In this document: one piece after another, positions 1-10,047 of the stretch
How positions within the stretch are numbered: position 1 is the first letter of the stretch
Layout: every line of letters starts with the position of its first letter
The notes under the pieces: generated by a model
The model's database searches: none
Told to the model about the DNA's origin: nothing
What the model saw: only the letters and a program-made list of their open reading frames with translations
Assembly (NCBI RefSeq): GCF_017562075.2
Contig: NC_054083.1
Span: forward strand, 26,852,058-26,916,057
DNA: 64,000 nucleotides
Direction of reading: 5' to 3'
From: Anopheles merus
Taxonomy: Eukaryota; Arthropoda; Insecta; Diptera; Culicidae
Translations under genes and position numbers: made by a program

Positions 1-332
1 TTACGATTCGGGCTGGCAGAAGAAGCAACACCCCTCTTGGGGGTGAGTGGTTACCCTGGCAACAAACAAAAGTATGACCGTAGCCGGCTGTCAACCACAC
101 CACCTGTTGAAGGTCAAAGTAAACGTCGAAATGTTGGTGTCAAAATTCAACCCCCCCACTACGCCAGAAGGTTGTGTTGAGTTGGACGTTAGAGAACGGT
201 TTTTATCGGTGCGATAGATTTCTTTTTAAAGTTGATTGTGCGGTAAAAAACACAAATTGCTTTGCTGTTGGTGAATTTATTGGCAATTTAACTTATTTTG
301 CATTCCATTTTTGAATCAATATCTGATCCATC
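1..332. other. 3' flank of amine oxidase gene A
   Basis: No gene is visible. On the minus strand an AATAAA (top-strand tttatt at 276-281) lies about 52 bp past the stop of gene A and is a good polyadenylation signal. The stretch 250-335 resembles the corresponding flank of gene B (about 2975-3060), so the duplication that made A and B included some 3' flank. Confidence 0.5.
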
Positions 333-1971
333 TCAACTGTAGTAGCGAATCAAACGGTTGGCCTCACGGAATCCACTGTCGATCGCACCATGAACGGTGG
401 AATAGTGTATCGGATTCGTAGCTTCACCGGCAAACAGTAGCACGGGCTCGTTGGCTGCATTTCGTACGGGTGTTCCGAGCGCACGTGCGCCCGTATTCAA
501 GTTCTCCGTCGTGATCGAGCGGCTCGAGTAAGAACCTCGGAAAAGACGATCCGATGACCACTTGGATCTAGAAACAAGGGGGTAAAGGTTTTCAATCGAT
601 TTTTCCGGTAAGTTTACACTCAATTCGAGTAGTGACCGCCTTACCTTAAAATACCCGTCACATTGCCAAATTTGAGACCTTTGCCGAATATTTTCAGCAG
701 ATGCAGTACACCGTCCCTAATTGGAGCGTTCAGGAGATACTCGGCCCGTCGTCCCTCGGCACCATTCATCCAGGCCATCAGTACGTTCGGTTGGTTGTCG
801 ATGCGGAAGAAGGTAGAGATGGCTTCGGCCCAGGCGTATGGCGATTGGCGCAGTGCGGTCAGATCCGACTTGTACCAGAGCAGATGTACGGTGTTGGGGA
901 AGTCCTCCGGAATGGGTGCATCGAAGAGGATGAAGATCTTGTTCACAGTGCCAAAATAGAGTCCGGTGATGGCTTGCTGGTTGACGGTAGGTAGTGCTGG
1001 TGAGAACATTGTGGCAGAGTTTTCCTTCAGAACACCCAACGAGACGGTAACGATGACGTTATCAGCTTCGTAGATAGTGCCATCCTGTGCCTTGACGATG
1101 ACATCTCCATCCGAGGAGCCTTTCCACTGGATGTTGGATACGAATTTGCCGTACTTGACAAGGCTGTTGATCGGCACTGGAGTAAGAGATGTATTGGTCG
1201 TACCTGGATAGTTACCCTGTAGGCAAAATCAGGCAACAAGGTATCTCAAATCTTATTCCAAGACAACTGAAAGACAAAAGAGCTTACCGAAACAATGTCC
1301 AGGATGGCGGAGAATCCTTTCTTTCCGTTCCACGCAATATCCTGGTTGCCGGCCGGCTCTACATAGCTGTCAGTTTCGCTCGCGGCCACCTCAAACCACG
1401 AGTCGTACGCCGTATAGCCACGCTCATAGTTGTGATAGTACACGAGGAACTGTTCCGCAAGATCCCGGCTAATATCTTTGTATGCAGGTGTTGCCAAAGT
1501 TTGCCAGTACTTTTGTGTGAAGAAATCACCCAAACTTCCAGCAAACGAGTCGCGCTGATCCGACTCGATGATTCCTTCTGCCATGGTTTGCAAACGGTCT
1601 GCCACAGCTTCCGGCACCCTAGCACCGCTAGAACGGATCAGCACAGCATCTTCATCCGCAATGATGGATGACTTGAGCAGTCCCGGATAAACCGATGCCA
1701 ACTGGTACACAACATTGCCGACCTCACCGTGGCACCATTGGGCACCCAATTCCACAATACCAGGACCGAACGGTGTGGTACGAATGCGTCCCCCAATTCG
1801 TTGCGATGCTTCCAGAATGGTAATATTACGGAAGCCACGTTGATAGAGACGGCTAGCGGCGGCAACACCAGCAGCACCAGCACCAACAATGATTATGCGA
1901 GGATTTTCCGCTCCATTTACCACAACGGCAATGAAGGACAGTAATCCCAGGAACGACGTAGACCACTTCAT
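333..1971 (-). CDS. Amine oxidase A (secreted polyamine oxidase-like flavoprotein)
   Basis: Predicted FAD-dependent amine oxidase of the PAOX/SMOX family, which oxidises spermine, spermidine or their N-acetyl forms to an aldehyde, a shorter amine and H2O2. Three exons on the minus strand (1971-1288, 1216-645, 567-333) have GT-AG introns of 71 and 77 bp in phases 0 and 2, and give 496 aa, the usual family length. Residues 1-20 form a hydrophobic leader ending VVVNG, probably a signal peptide. The dinucleotide motif GAGAAG is at 30-35, with Glu54 closing the second strand. RIGGRIRT is at 58-65, GAQWCHGE at 76-83, an NKIF lysine likely equivalent to the flavin-facing Lys of polyamine oxidases lies in exon 2, and FAGEAT is at 464-469. 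There is no C-terminal peroxisomal signal (ends YYS). The start was chosen as the Met just before the leader; the ORF runs further upstream, but that part is promoter-like. Near-identical to gene B. The substrate is inferred, not shown. Confidence 0.92.
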
Positions 1972-2059
1972 GTCGAAGGGATGCAACTTACTCGGATAAC
2001 TTTCCCTAAAAACAACACAAGACACTGTTTGAGGTGTGTTGCGTGTTATCGCAAACACA

Positions 2060-2105
2060 CAAGTGATCTGCAACTACCTTCGGTTGTCTATATTTAAATG
2101 TTTTG
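2060..2105 (-). promoter_or_regulatory. Core promoter of amine oxidase A
   Basis: On the minus strand a TATA-like TTTAAATATAG (about 2099-2088) is followed by GACAACCGA and, about 30 bp on, a GATCACTTG initiator-like block. The same order and spacing recur before gene B, about 100 bp upstream of each ATG. The function is inferred from this conservation and position. Confidence 0.5.
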
Positions 2106-2617
2106 GCTGTTCTCAAAGAAGGTGTGATGAACACAACGAGTCGTTTGTGTGAAAGTAATAATCTCATTGTGTGGTAAGCAATGTTTTATCAGGCTAAAAC
2201 TTCTACAAACAAGAAACACACCCACTTTTCCTTCTTTTATACTGTATTTTGATATCCAATGCAAAAGAACATCCATTATCACTCAATTACGTCAAAACAA
2301 TGCAAACGATTAAACTTAGGTTTGGGGATTAAGTTGCTAAGGTGTGGTACGGCGATTCTGCTCTATTCGTACCTGCACGCGGTTCAAGCTTTTGCGCTTA
2401 GAATTTTGTTTTGTAAATCGATCGTTTCAGTCGTTCATGACAATAATCTAAATGTATAAATGGTGATACAAGGGACATCATCAAATGCATCCGTTGGGCC
2501 TAATGATCTATTCCTACGTCATTGACAACCTTTTCTCAATGACTTTAACTAGTAATAGATAAATTAATGATGCTTGATGTATTAAGATTGTTGCTGATCA
2601 TTCCAATATTAATGTTC
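2106..2617. other. Upstream flank of gene A
   Basis: AT-rich intergenic DNA without a gene. Blocks at about 2195-2310 match the upstream flank of gene B at about 4915-5015 (for example aagaaacacaccca and ccattatcac), so it belongs to the duplicated unit. Confidence 0.5.
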
Positions 2618-2862
2618 ATTGAAAGTTTGCTGGTTGACTACAGGTAGTGCTGGTCAAAGCATTTAATAATGGATTTCCTTTAGTACCACTAACGACAAGA
2701 TTACAACAACATGTTCAAGTTTGTACTGAGATCCATCGTCGGTGGTAATGAGAACGGTTTCGATGTCCGTTCCAACCCACTGAATGTTGGGAACAAATTT
2801 CCTCAATATGATGAACCCAGTTAATGGTACAGTTGGGCTTCGCTGTTTTCGAATAATCTCCA
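2618..2862 (-). pseudogene. Relic of a fourth amine oxidase (C-like exon 2 fragment)
   Basis: The minus strand encodes a decayed piece equivalent to the first part of exon 2: KFVPNIQW, then VLITTDDGSQY, VVILSLVVLKE, then a frame break, after which the DNA still matches the family (CCAGCACTACCT, GTCAACCAGC). The wording ITTDDGSQY is much closer to gene C (ITTEDGSQY) than to A or B (DGTIYEAD). The glycine-rich FAD-binding exon and the C-terminal exon are absent, and no splice sites pair up. It cannot make an oxidase. It sits upstream of A in the position C occupies relative to B. Confidence 0.85.
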
Positions 2863-3057
2863 TGTAGATTAAAAATATTACCTTTTTTTTAAAAAAAAAA
2901 ACCCTGTTGTTCTGAATTTACACTACTTCATGTGCTTGGTACTATAAATTCGGATTCGAGTGGCACATGGAAAAGAGTACAAGTTCTTTGCTGCTGGTGG
3001 AGTTATTGGTATGCTAACTTCTTTGTATTTCAGTTCGAAATCAACATCACTATCGCC
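2863..3057. other. Short spacer between the relic and gene B
   Basis: Contains an A/T homopolymer tract near 2880-2905, then a segment similar to the 3' flank of gene A. No clear AATAAA for gene B is seen on the minus strand, so its polyadenylation site is uncertain. Confidence 0.4.
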
Positions 3058-4694
3058 TTAACTGTAGTAGTTAATCAAGCGATTGGCTTCACGGAATCCA
3101 CTATCGATCGCACCATGAACGGTGGAATAGTGTACCGGATTCGTAGCTTCACCGGCAAACAGCAGCACAGGCTCGTTGGCTGCATTTCGTACCGGTGTTC
3201 CGAGAGCACGTGCGCCCGTATTCAAGTTCTCCGTCGTGATCGAGCGGCTCGAGTATGAACCACGGAAAAGACGATCCGATGACCACTTGGATCTAGAAAA
3301 AGACAATAAGTATATATACATAATTATTTGATCTTCCGTAAGTTTAGACGCAACTAGATCCTCTTACCTTAACAGACCTGTAATGTTTCCAAAGTCAAGG
3401 CCATTGCCAAATATTTTCAATAGATGCAGTATTCCATTTCTAATTGTAGCATCATCCAAAGACTCAGCCCGCCGTCCCTCGGCACCATTCATCCAGGCCA
3501 TCAGTACGTTCGGTTGGTTGTCGATGCGGAAGAAGGTAGAGATGGCTTCGGTCCAGGCGTGGGGCGATTGGCGCAGTGCGGTCAGATCCGACTTGTACCA
3601 GAGCAGATGTACGGTGTTGGGGAAGTCTTCCGGAATGGGTGCATCGAAGAGGATGAAGATCTTGTTCACAGTGCCAAAATAGAGTCCGGTGATGGCTTGC
3701 TGGTTGACGGTAGGTAGTGCTGGCGAGAACATTGTGGCAGAGTTTTCCTTCAGAACACCCAAAGAAACAGTTACGATGACATGATCGGCTTCGTAGATAG
3801 TGCCATCTTGTGTCTTGACGATGACATCTCCTTCCAGCGATCCCTTCCACTGGATGTTGGATACGAACTTGCCGTATCTAATAAGACTGCTGATAGGCAC
3901 TGGAGTAAGAGATGTATTGGTCATACCTGGATAGTTACCCTGTAGGTAAAATTAGGCAACAAGGTATCTCAAATCTTATTCCAAGACAACTGAAAGACAA
4001 AAGAGGCTACCGAAACAATGTCCAGGATGGCGGAGAATCCTTTCTTTCCATTCCACGCAATATCCTGGTTGCCGGCCGGCTCTACATAGCTGTCAGTTTC
4101 GCTCGCGGCCACCTCAAACCACGAATCGTACGCCGTATAGCCACGCTCGTAGTTGTGATAGTACACGAGGAACTGTTCCGCAAGATCCCGGCTAATATCT
4201 TTGTATGCAGGTGTTGCCAAAGTTTGCCAGTACTTTTGTGTGAAGAAGTCACCCAAACTTCCAGCAAACGAGTCACGCTGATCCGACTCGATGATTCCTT
4301 CTGCCATGGTTTGCAAACGGTCTGCCACAGCTTCCGGCACCCTAGCACCGCCAGAACGGATCAGCACAGCATCTTCATCCGCAATGATGGATGACTTGAG
4401 CAGTCCCGGATAAACCGATGCCAACTGGTATACCACATTGCCGACCTCACCGTGGCACCATTGGGCACCCAATTCCACAATACCAGGACCGAACGGTGTA
4501 GTGTAAATACGCCCACCGAAGCGCTGCGATGCTTCCAGAATGGTAATATTACGGAAGCCACGTTGATAGAGGCGGCTAGCGGCGGCAACACCGGCGACAC
4601 CAGCACCAACAATGATTATGCGAGGATTTTCCGCTCCATTTACCACAACGGCAATGAAGGACAGTAATCCCAGCAACGACGTAGACCACTTCAT
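3058..4694 (-). CDS. Amine oxidase B (near-identical paralogue of A)
   Basis: Same family and role as gene A. Exons 4694-4011, 3939-3368 and 3292-3058 have introns of 71 and 75 bp in phases 0 and 2, and give 496 aa. A leader at 1-20 (MKWSTSLLGLL...VVVNG) suggests secretion. GAGVAG is at 30-35, RFGGRIYT at 58-65 (A and C have Arg where B has Tyr), GAQWCHGE at 76-83 and FAGEAT at 464-469; it ends INYYS. Intron 1 is almost base-for-base that of A while intron 2 is quite different, a mosaic that suggests gene conversion. The intron 1 donor is GTAGCC, with C at +5 where A has G, so splicing may be weaker; read-through would add a short tail and stop. The start is the Met before the leader, as in A. 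Confidence 0.92.
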
Positions 4695-4799
4695 GTTGAA
4701 TGGGACGCGAGATACACGGCTATGTTCTCGCCCACAGGACAACAACCACTGTAAACAACACAAGACACTGTTTGAGGTGCGTTGCGTATTGAAGCTAAT

Positions 4800-4845
4800 A
4801 CGCAAGTGATCTTCAACAACACTCGGTTGTCTTTATTTAAAGGTT
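4800..4845 (-). promoter_or_regulatory. Core promoter of amine oxidase B
   Basis: Minus-strand TTTAAATAAAG followed by GACAACCGA and, about 30 bp further, GATCACTTGCG. This is the counterpart of the gene A promoter, with matching order and spacing. Confidence 0.5.
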
Positions 4846-5176
4846 TCGTCGTGAAGTACGCGTATTGTTCGTTTGTAATAGACTCATTATGATAATGTTT
4901 TATTTGGCACACAGCGTCTTCAAACAAGAAACACACCCATTAGTTTTTAGACACACTTATTGTCATCTGACAGTCAATGTAAAACAACAACCATTATCAC
5001 ACAATTGCGTCAAAACGGTTGATGATCAAGTGATAAATTTTAGTTCAGTTTTCGTTTAAGCAGTACAAGTACATGATTTTATTCATTGAAACGATAGTTT
5101 ATCTTGTCGGTTGAAAGTGATCTAAATGTAATTGATCAATTCTGATTAAAACCACATACTTGTAAATGAGAGCTCT
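4846..5176. other. Intergenic B-C with 3' end signal of gene C
   Basis: Minus-strand AATAAA (top-strand 5078-5083) lies about 95 bp past the stop of gene C, a likely polyadenylation signal. The remainder is the upstream flank of B, homologous to that of A. Genes B and C are therefore separated by less than 500 bp. Confidence 0.5.
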
Positions 5177-6842
5177 TCAATGGCTTCCGTTGTATAGATC
5201 GAGTACACGATCTGCTTCACGATAACCACTCTCTATTGCCCCGTGAACCGTGGAAAAGTGTAAACGATTTGTCGCTTCTCCGGCAAACATCACCACCGGG
5301 GTTCCATTCTTGTTTGTCAAATAGGAGCCAAGATTTTGCGCACCAGTGCCTAACGTTTCGGTCAATGTTGATCGACTAGAGTAAGATCCGCGGAAGAGTC
5401 GATCGGATGACCATTTTGATCTGTGGAAAGAAGCATGTTCATTTTTGTTCATTTTTGCAGTGTGATGAGAAGCTTTTTGGGGGAAAAATGAATGCATTGC
5501 TCACCTGATCATGCTTTGCACATGGCTAAAGTTAAGCTTTGGTAAGAAAATTTCCAGCAGATGTGCTAAACCTTCCTGGACGACTTCTTCCGGCAGTAGT
5601 TCCGCTTGTCGTCCCTCGATTCCATTTAACCAAGCACCCAGCACGTTCGGTTGATGATCTACGCGGAAAAAGGCTGCCACCGCTTCAGCCCATGCGTACT
5701 TGGAACGCCTTAAGGCATCGAGATCGGGTTTGTGCCAAAGAAGAAATACGCTGTTGGCCATTCCTTCTGGGAGAGGGGCACTGTACAGGGTAAATATTTT
5801 GTTAACCGTTCCAAAATTAAGTCCCTCGATGGCCTGCTGATTGACGGTGGGTAGTGCCGGTGTGAACATTGTGGCTGAGTTTTCCTTTAGAACACCCAAC
5901 GACACGGTCACAACAATATGGTCGGCTTCGTACTGAGAGCCATCTTCGGTGGTAATGAGGACGTTATTTGTATTCACTCCATCCCACTGTATATTAGAAA
6001 CATATTTTCCAAAAACAATGAGCTCACTTAATGGTACTTTTGTTGGATTTGTGCTGTTTGCTGTTACCGGGTAATTTCCCTATCAATTGAAAGGAACAAT
6101 AAATGTTTGAAATATGAACTTTTGAGCTCGCTTGATAGTGATACATTACCGACACAATATCAAGTATGGTGGAGTATCCTGTCCTACTGTTCCATGCGAG
6201 CGCCTGATTGCCTTCCGTTTCCTGATAGCTGTCTGTTTCGTTTGCAGCTACATCGTACCAGGAATCGTATGCTGAGTCCCCTCGCTCTCTGTTGTGGTAG
6301 TACACCAGGAACTGTTCCGCCAATTCGTGGCTCACATCGCTAAAGCCAGCATCTGTTTGCAATCGCTGCCAGTATGTTTCGGTGAAGAAGTCACCTAGGC
6401 TGCCCGCGTACGACATGCGGTCTTCCGACTCGCTGATCTGCTCGGCCAGTGATGATAATTTTTCGACAAGTTCGTCATCGATTCGCACACTATTCGACTG
6501 TATCAGCGAAGCGTCGTCTGCGATGATGGAAGCTTTGAGCAGGTCGGGATAAGCGGATGCCAGCTCGTACACGACATTACCCTTCTCTCCGTGGCACCAC
6601 TGGGCCCCGAGCTCTACGATTCCAGCACCGAATGGAGTCGTGCGGATGCGGCCACCAACACGCTGTGATGCTTCCAGTATTGTGACGTTCGTTATTCCAG
6701 CTTGATAGAGGCGGCTGGCAGTTGCGAGACCTGCTGCGCCGGCACCAATTACGACCACTCGTGGATTCCTCGCACCATTAACTAAGCTAATAGTTGTCAG
6801 CAAACACACGATGAAAGGGCGGAATTTTGGATGGTACTTCAT
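5177..6842 (-). CDS. Amine oxidase C (diverged tandem paralogue)
   Basis: FAD-dependent polyamine oxidase-like enzyme. Exons 6842-6150, 6079-5505 and 5420-5177 have introns of 70 and 84 bp at the same positions and phases as in A and B, and give 503 aa. The leader at 1-23 (hydrophobic FIVCLLTTISLVNG) suggests entry to the secretory pathway. GAGAAG is at 33-38, followed by RVGGRIRT, GAQWCHGE, an NKIF lysine in exon 2 and FAGEAT at 468-473; it ends YNGSH, with no peroxisomal signal. The first Met of the open frame (6950) is not used here because MKYHPKF immediately precedes the leader and matches the paralogues. It is clearly older than the A/B split. A secreted amine oxidase with another amine as substrate is possible. 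Confidence 0.92.
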
Positions 6843-6959
6843 TATGAAGTTGGGCTTTTTTTGTTGCACTTTTCGGGCTGGTTGTGGTCGGTGGGTCAGA
6901 TAAGCAATGTCAAGTGCGAAGTGCCAGTTTTTTACCAATGAGTTGTACAATGAGTTGTA

Positions 6960-7012
6960 GAATAAGTATAGTTTTCTACACGTGTTTGGCTTTATACTTT
7001 ATAATTATTCTA
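6960..7012 (-). promoter_or_regulatory. Candidate promoter of amine oxidase C
   Basis: The minus strand carries ATTATAAAGTATAAAGCC at about 7009-6990, two overlapping TATA-like boxes some 150 bp upstream of the chosen ATG. Unlike A and B, the GACAACCGA block is absent, so regulation may differ. Position and motif only. Confidence 0.35.
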
Positions 7013-8400
7013 ATTGTTCGCATTTAGGACTTTTAGGAATATAGAAATATATTTTGTCACTCGAAACTATTTCAAACAACAGCAAAACACCTAAACACAC
7101 ATATTAGATGAGCTTCACTCTGCTGAGGATCATCTTCTACGAGCGACTGATCGTGCTGATTAAAATGATGCTTTGCTAGAAGTTGCGAACGGCACATGAT
7201 CAACCCATATGGACAGGGTTGTTGGAAGATAGAAGACGTCCTTTGTCATAGAAACGCTGTTCAATCGCAACGGCTCCAATTTTGTTGCTCAAATTGAGCA
7301 ATTAAGCTAACGGTCCAAATCGGCGGTTTGAATTTGAATTTCTTGTGATGACTGAACTTTTCGGATATTTCAATATTGCATTATAAATTCAGGTTACGAT
7401 AGATTTAACACTGGCTAGTAGCAATACAGGATTTTGCATGCGGTTGGATTTTTTTACCGTCATCCAATCAACAAGTGGTTGCGTGCGAGTGTCGGCGCAA
7501 AACTAGAAAACTGAGCAAATGTTTAAATTTGAAGGGTCGGTAATATCTTTTACCAGTAAAATACTACTTAATTTGTTTGTTATTTTAATTTTTGATTGAC
7601 TGCGTTCGTTCTAATATTTCCAAAAAAATCATTTCAAAATCACACTACAATTTTGTATCATACTGAGCAATTACCCACTTCGTATCAAAGCACAGCCTCA
7701 GTTTCATTCTTTCTTTCTACATGTCATATCGGCACAGGAAAGAAAGAGCACGATTGCTCAAGCAATGAAACGAGAAGCAAGAACAACATCGCAGATTCGA
7801 GCTAGTGTGGGTGAGAAGTATGTAGTGCGAGAGCGTGCGTTGTACACTGAGCTCATCGGTGAGAGCGCGTTGGACAAAATGAATAGTGGGTGTTGGTCGC
7901 TGTGGAATATTAAATACGTTTTAAATAATCTGATTCGTGCTTGCCGAATCCCACGATTGAATGATACATGAAGACTGTTTATGAAGACCAACATTATTAC
8001 TCCTAAGTCGGTAAAACACTAAAAGATTGCAAGCTTTATCCCGCTAACGGTTGCGTAAACTCCCACTGTGCATGTACAATTCTCGCTCTCTGTCTTTGTC
8101 AAAAATACTCTCGCTCTAGCCCTAAACCGTCGCTCTCCTCGGTGGGTGTGAGAGAACAGCACACAAAAAATTTAAATCTACTTCCAACAGCCAACGCGTA
8201 CGGACGCGCCGTGTGTGTGCGCGTTTCTTGTGTTCGACCGGTGCGAGTGACGGTTTGCCTTTCACGTATTTTCCGGTATGTGTACCCATAGACGTGTTGG
8301 TTTGAAGTGGTACAGCGAAATAGTTTAACCATTTTTGAGCCACTGTTTAGCTTAATTTAAAAAATTAGCAAAGAAGCGTTTCAAAGTGATAATTCCTTAA
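7013..8400. other. Divergent intergenic region between the oxidase array and NKAIN
   Basis: No coding gene is supported. The stretch is AT-rich to about 7700, then has CT/GA-rich blocks (ctcgctctctgtctttg at about 8082 and similar) typical of insect promoters. The two transcription units point away from each other here, so it probably holds regulatory DNA for both; I see no specific named site. Confidence 0.4.
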
Positions 8401-8450
8401 GTGCGAATATAAAAGAGAGAGAAAGAGAAAGAGTGCGAGCTATTTCACAA
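8400..8450 (+). promoter_or_regulatory. Candidate NKAIN core promoter (TATA plus GA tract)
   Basis: TATAAAAG at 8408-8415 is followed by a GAGAGAGAAAGAGAAAGAG tract (8415-8433), which resembles GAGA-factor sites, and by TTTCACA about 30 bp on. Downstream sequence is long and stop-rich, as expected for a 5' UTR. The actual start site is not established. Confidence 0.3.
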
Positions 8451-9993
8451 AGGATCACACAAGTTCAGAATCGTGTAAATGTGTAGTGCATGTGATTTTT
8501 TGAAAATCTGATTTTGAATACACTTAAACAGCGTCAGTGTGCAGTTTTGAAATGTTAAAGCACATTCTTCCAGTACGCGTGCGACTGTTCTAGGAACCGT
8601 TTGTATACGAGCTCCACACACACCTGAAGCTTAAGCCGGACGCCGTGGCTCCGCTGTAGGCGAGACGCGTGTGAGTGAGCTTAAGCGTGTGTTTTGTCTC
8701 GTTTCCGCAAGCAAAACGGCCAATCGATTTTACCTTCTTTTTTTTGTGCTCCGCGGTTAAACGTGTCACACTCGCTCGCCTTCTGCGACCCCTTCTCGTT
8801 CTATCTCGTTCGTTTTCCGCTCACTTGTCCGTTGTGTGGGGAATTGTTGTTTTTTTTTTCTTCTTTCGATCACGTTAAACCTCGATCGTAGTGTGCGTAC
8901 GTAAATACCGTTCCCTGCGCTTGTGTGCGTGTGTGTTAGTGGGGGTGAGCTTTCGTGCTGCGTTTATTTTGTTGTTCGCCCGTGTGTTTCGAGGCTTTAT
9001 TTCGTAAAGGGAAACAAAAGAAAAAGGGTCCTGTTCTTTTTTTTATTAAAACACCGAAAAAAGAACACAAAACGACCCCGCCACTTGTCGAAAACGTCGG
9101 AATGTGTGTGTGTCGTTTTTATGCGGTCTTACGTAGAGGGGGAGGCACGCAGGTGATTCTTTGAAAAAGTGCCCAAAGTGCAAAGTGTGCGTGCAAAGTG
9201 CGTGAACGAGCGAGTTTTGTTTTCTTCTTCTCTCCTCTTCTCTGTCGCCAGTTTCTTATTTTTTTCTTTTTTTTGCAAGTGCAACCTTTTGCTGCATGCA
9301 GCAATGCACCGCACTCTTTGGTAAAAATGCGAGTGTGTGGTTTGCGGCAGTGAATCAGTGTGTGAGTGTGTAGTATGTCTCGCTCTATCTCTATCGTTCT
9401 TTCTTTTCGTTTCATTTCCTTCCTCCTGTGTGTCGTCCTCCCTTAGCTCAAAGTGATGGTAATTTTAGCAACGAATGCACCAACCGCAAAACAGTCCGAT
9501 CGATCGCTGGCGTGAAATGCCATTTGGCTCGATTGGCGCCATCCGTGTAGCAAAAGTGTTCGTGTGTGCCGGTGTGTGTGTGTGTCTGTTTGTGTGCTGT
9601 TGGGAGAGGGTGGTGGTGGTTAGGTAAATGATCGCCGTGTTGTGCAACGGGTACACCCGGTTGTTGTGCGGAGGAGCTACCACGCCGAAGGAGGAAGCCG
9701 GCGAAGCTGCCCAGTGATTCATGCGTGTTATTGCACCCCAGCGATACAACAGCACACGACCAGAGATCACCACAAGAGTAGTCCCGATCGAATTTGTTTG
9801 GTCTGGTGGTGATTCATATTCAAAGGAGGCTTACGGAAAAGAGGCACCCCACTCAAAGGGGAGGAACCACCGCCGCCATCCCTCTTGTGGTCGAAAACAC
9901 CCTTTCAACAACGTCGCGACGCTCGAGCTCAAGAAGGGCCAATCCGGAAGTGTTTGGATTTGAATCGGATTAGTGCGGTGCAAATACTATGAC
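8446..9993 (+). other. Probable long 5' UTR of NKAIN
   Basis: Rich in GT/TG and T/C tracts, with several upstream ATGs and no sustained coding frame. An in-frame TGA at 9961 precedes the NKAIN ATG, so the protein cannot start further upstream within this exon. Additional untranslated exons cannot be excluded. Confidence 0.4.
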
Positions 9994-10047
9994 ATGGGAT
10001 CGTGCACGAGACGACACTTCCTGTTGTCAATATGCGTCCTGCAGATG
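9994..10047 (+). CDS. NKAIN: NKAIN coding exon 1
   Basis: Eighteen codons, MGSCTRRHFLLSICVLQM, then donor GTGAGT in phase 0. It matches the invariant amino terminus of the family (MG-C followed by a first hydrophobic helix) and joins in frame to LFVIERQ of exon 2. Too short and too isolated for an ORF scan, but the family pattern makes the call firm. Confidence 0.9.

Noticed and set aside
6843..6950. Upstream Met extending amine oxidase C by 36 residues
   Set aside because: The extension would bury the hydrophobic leader, is absent from A and B at an equivalent place, and lies in probable 5' UTR.
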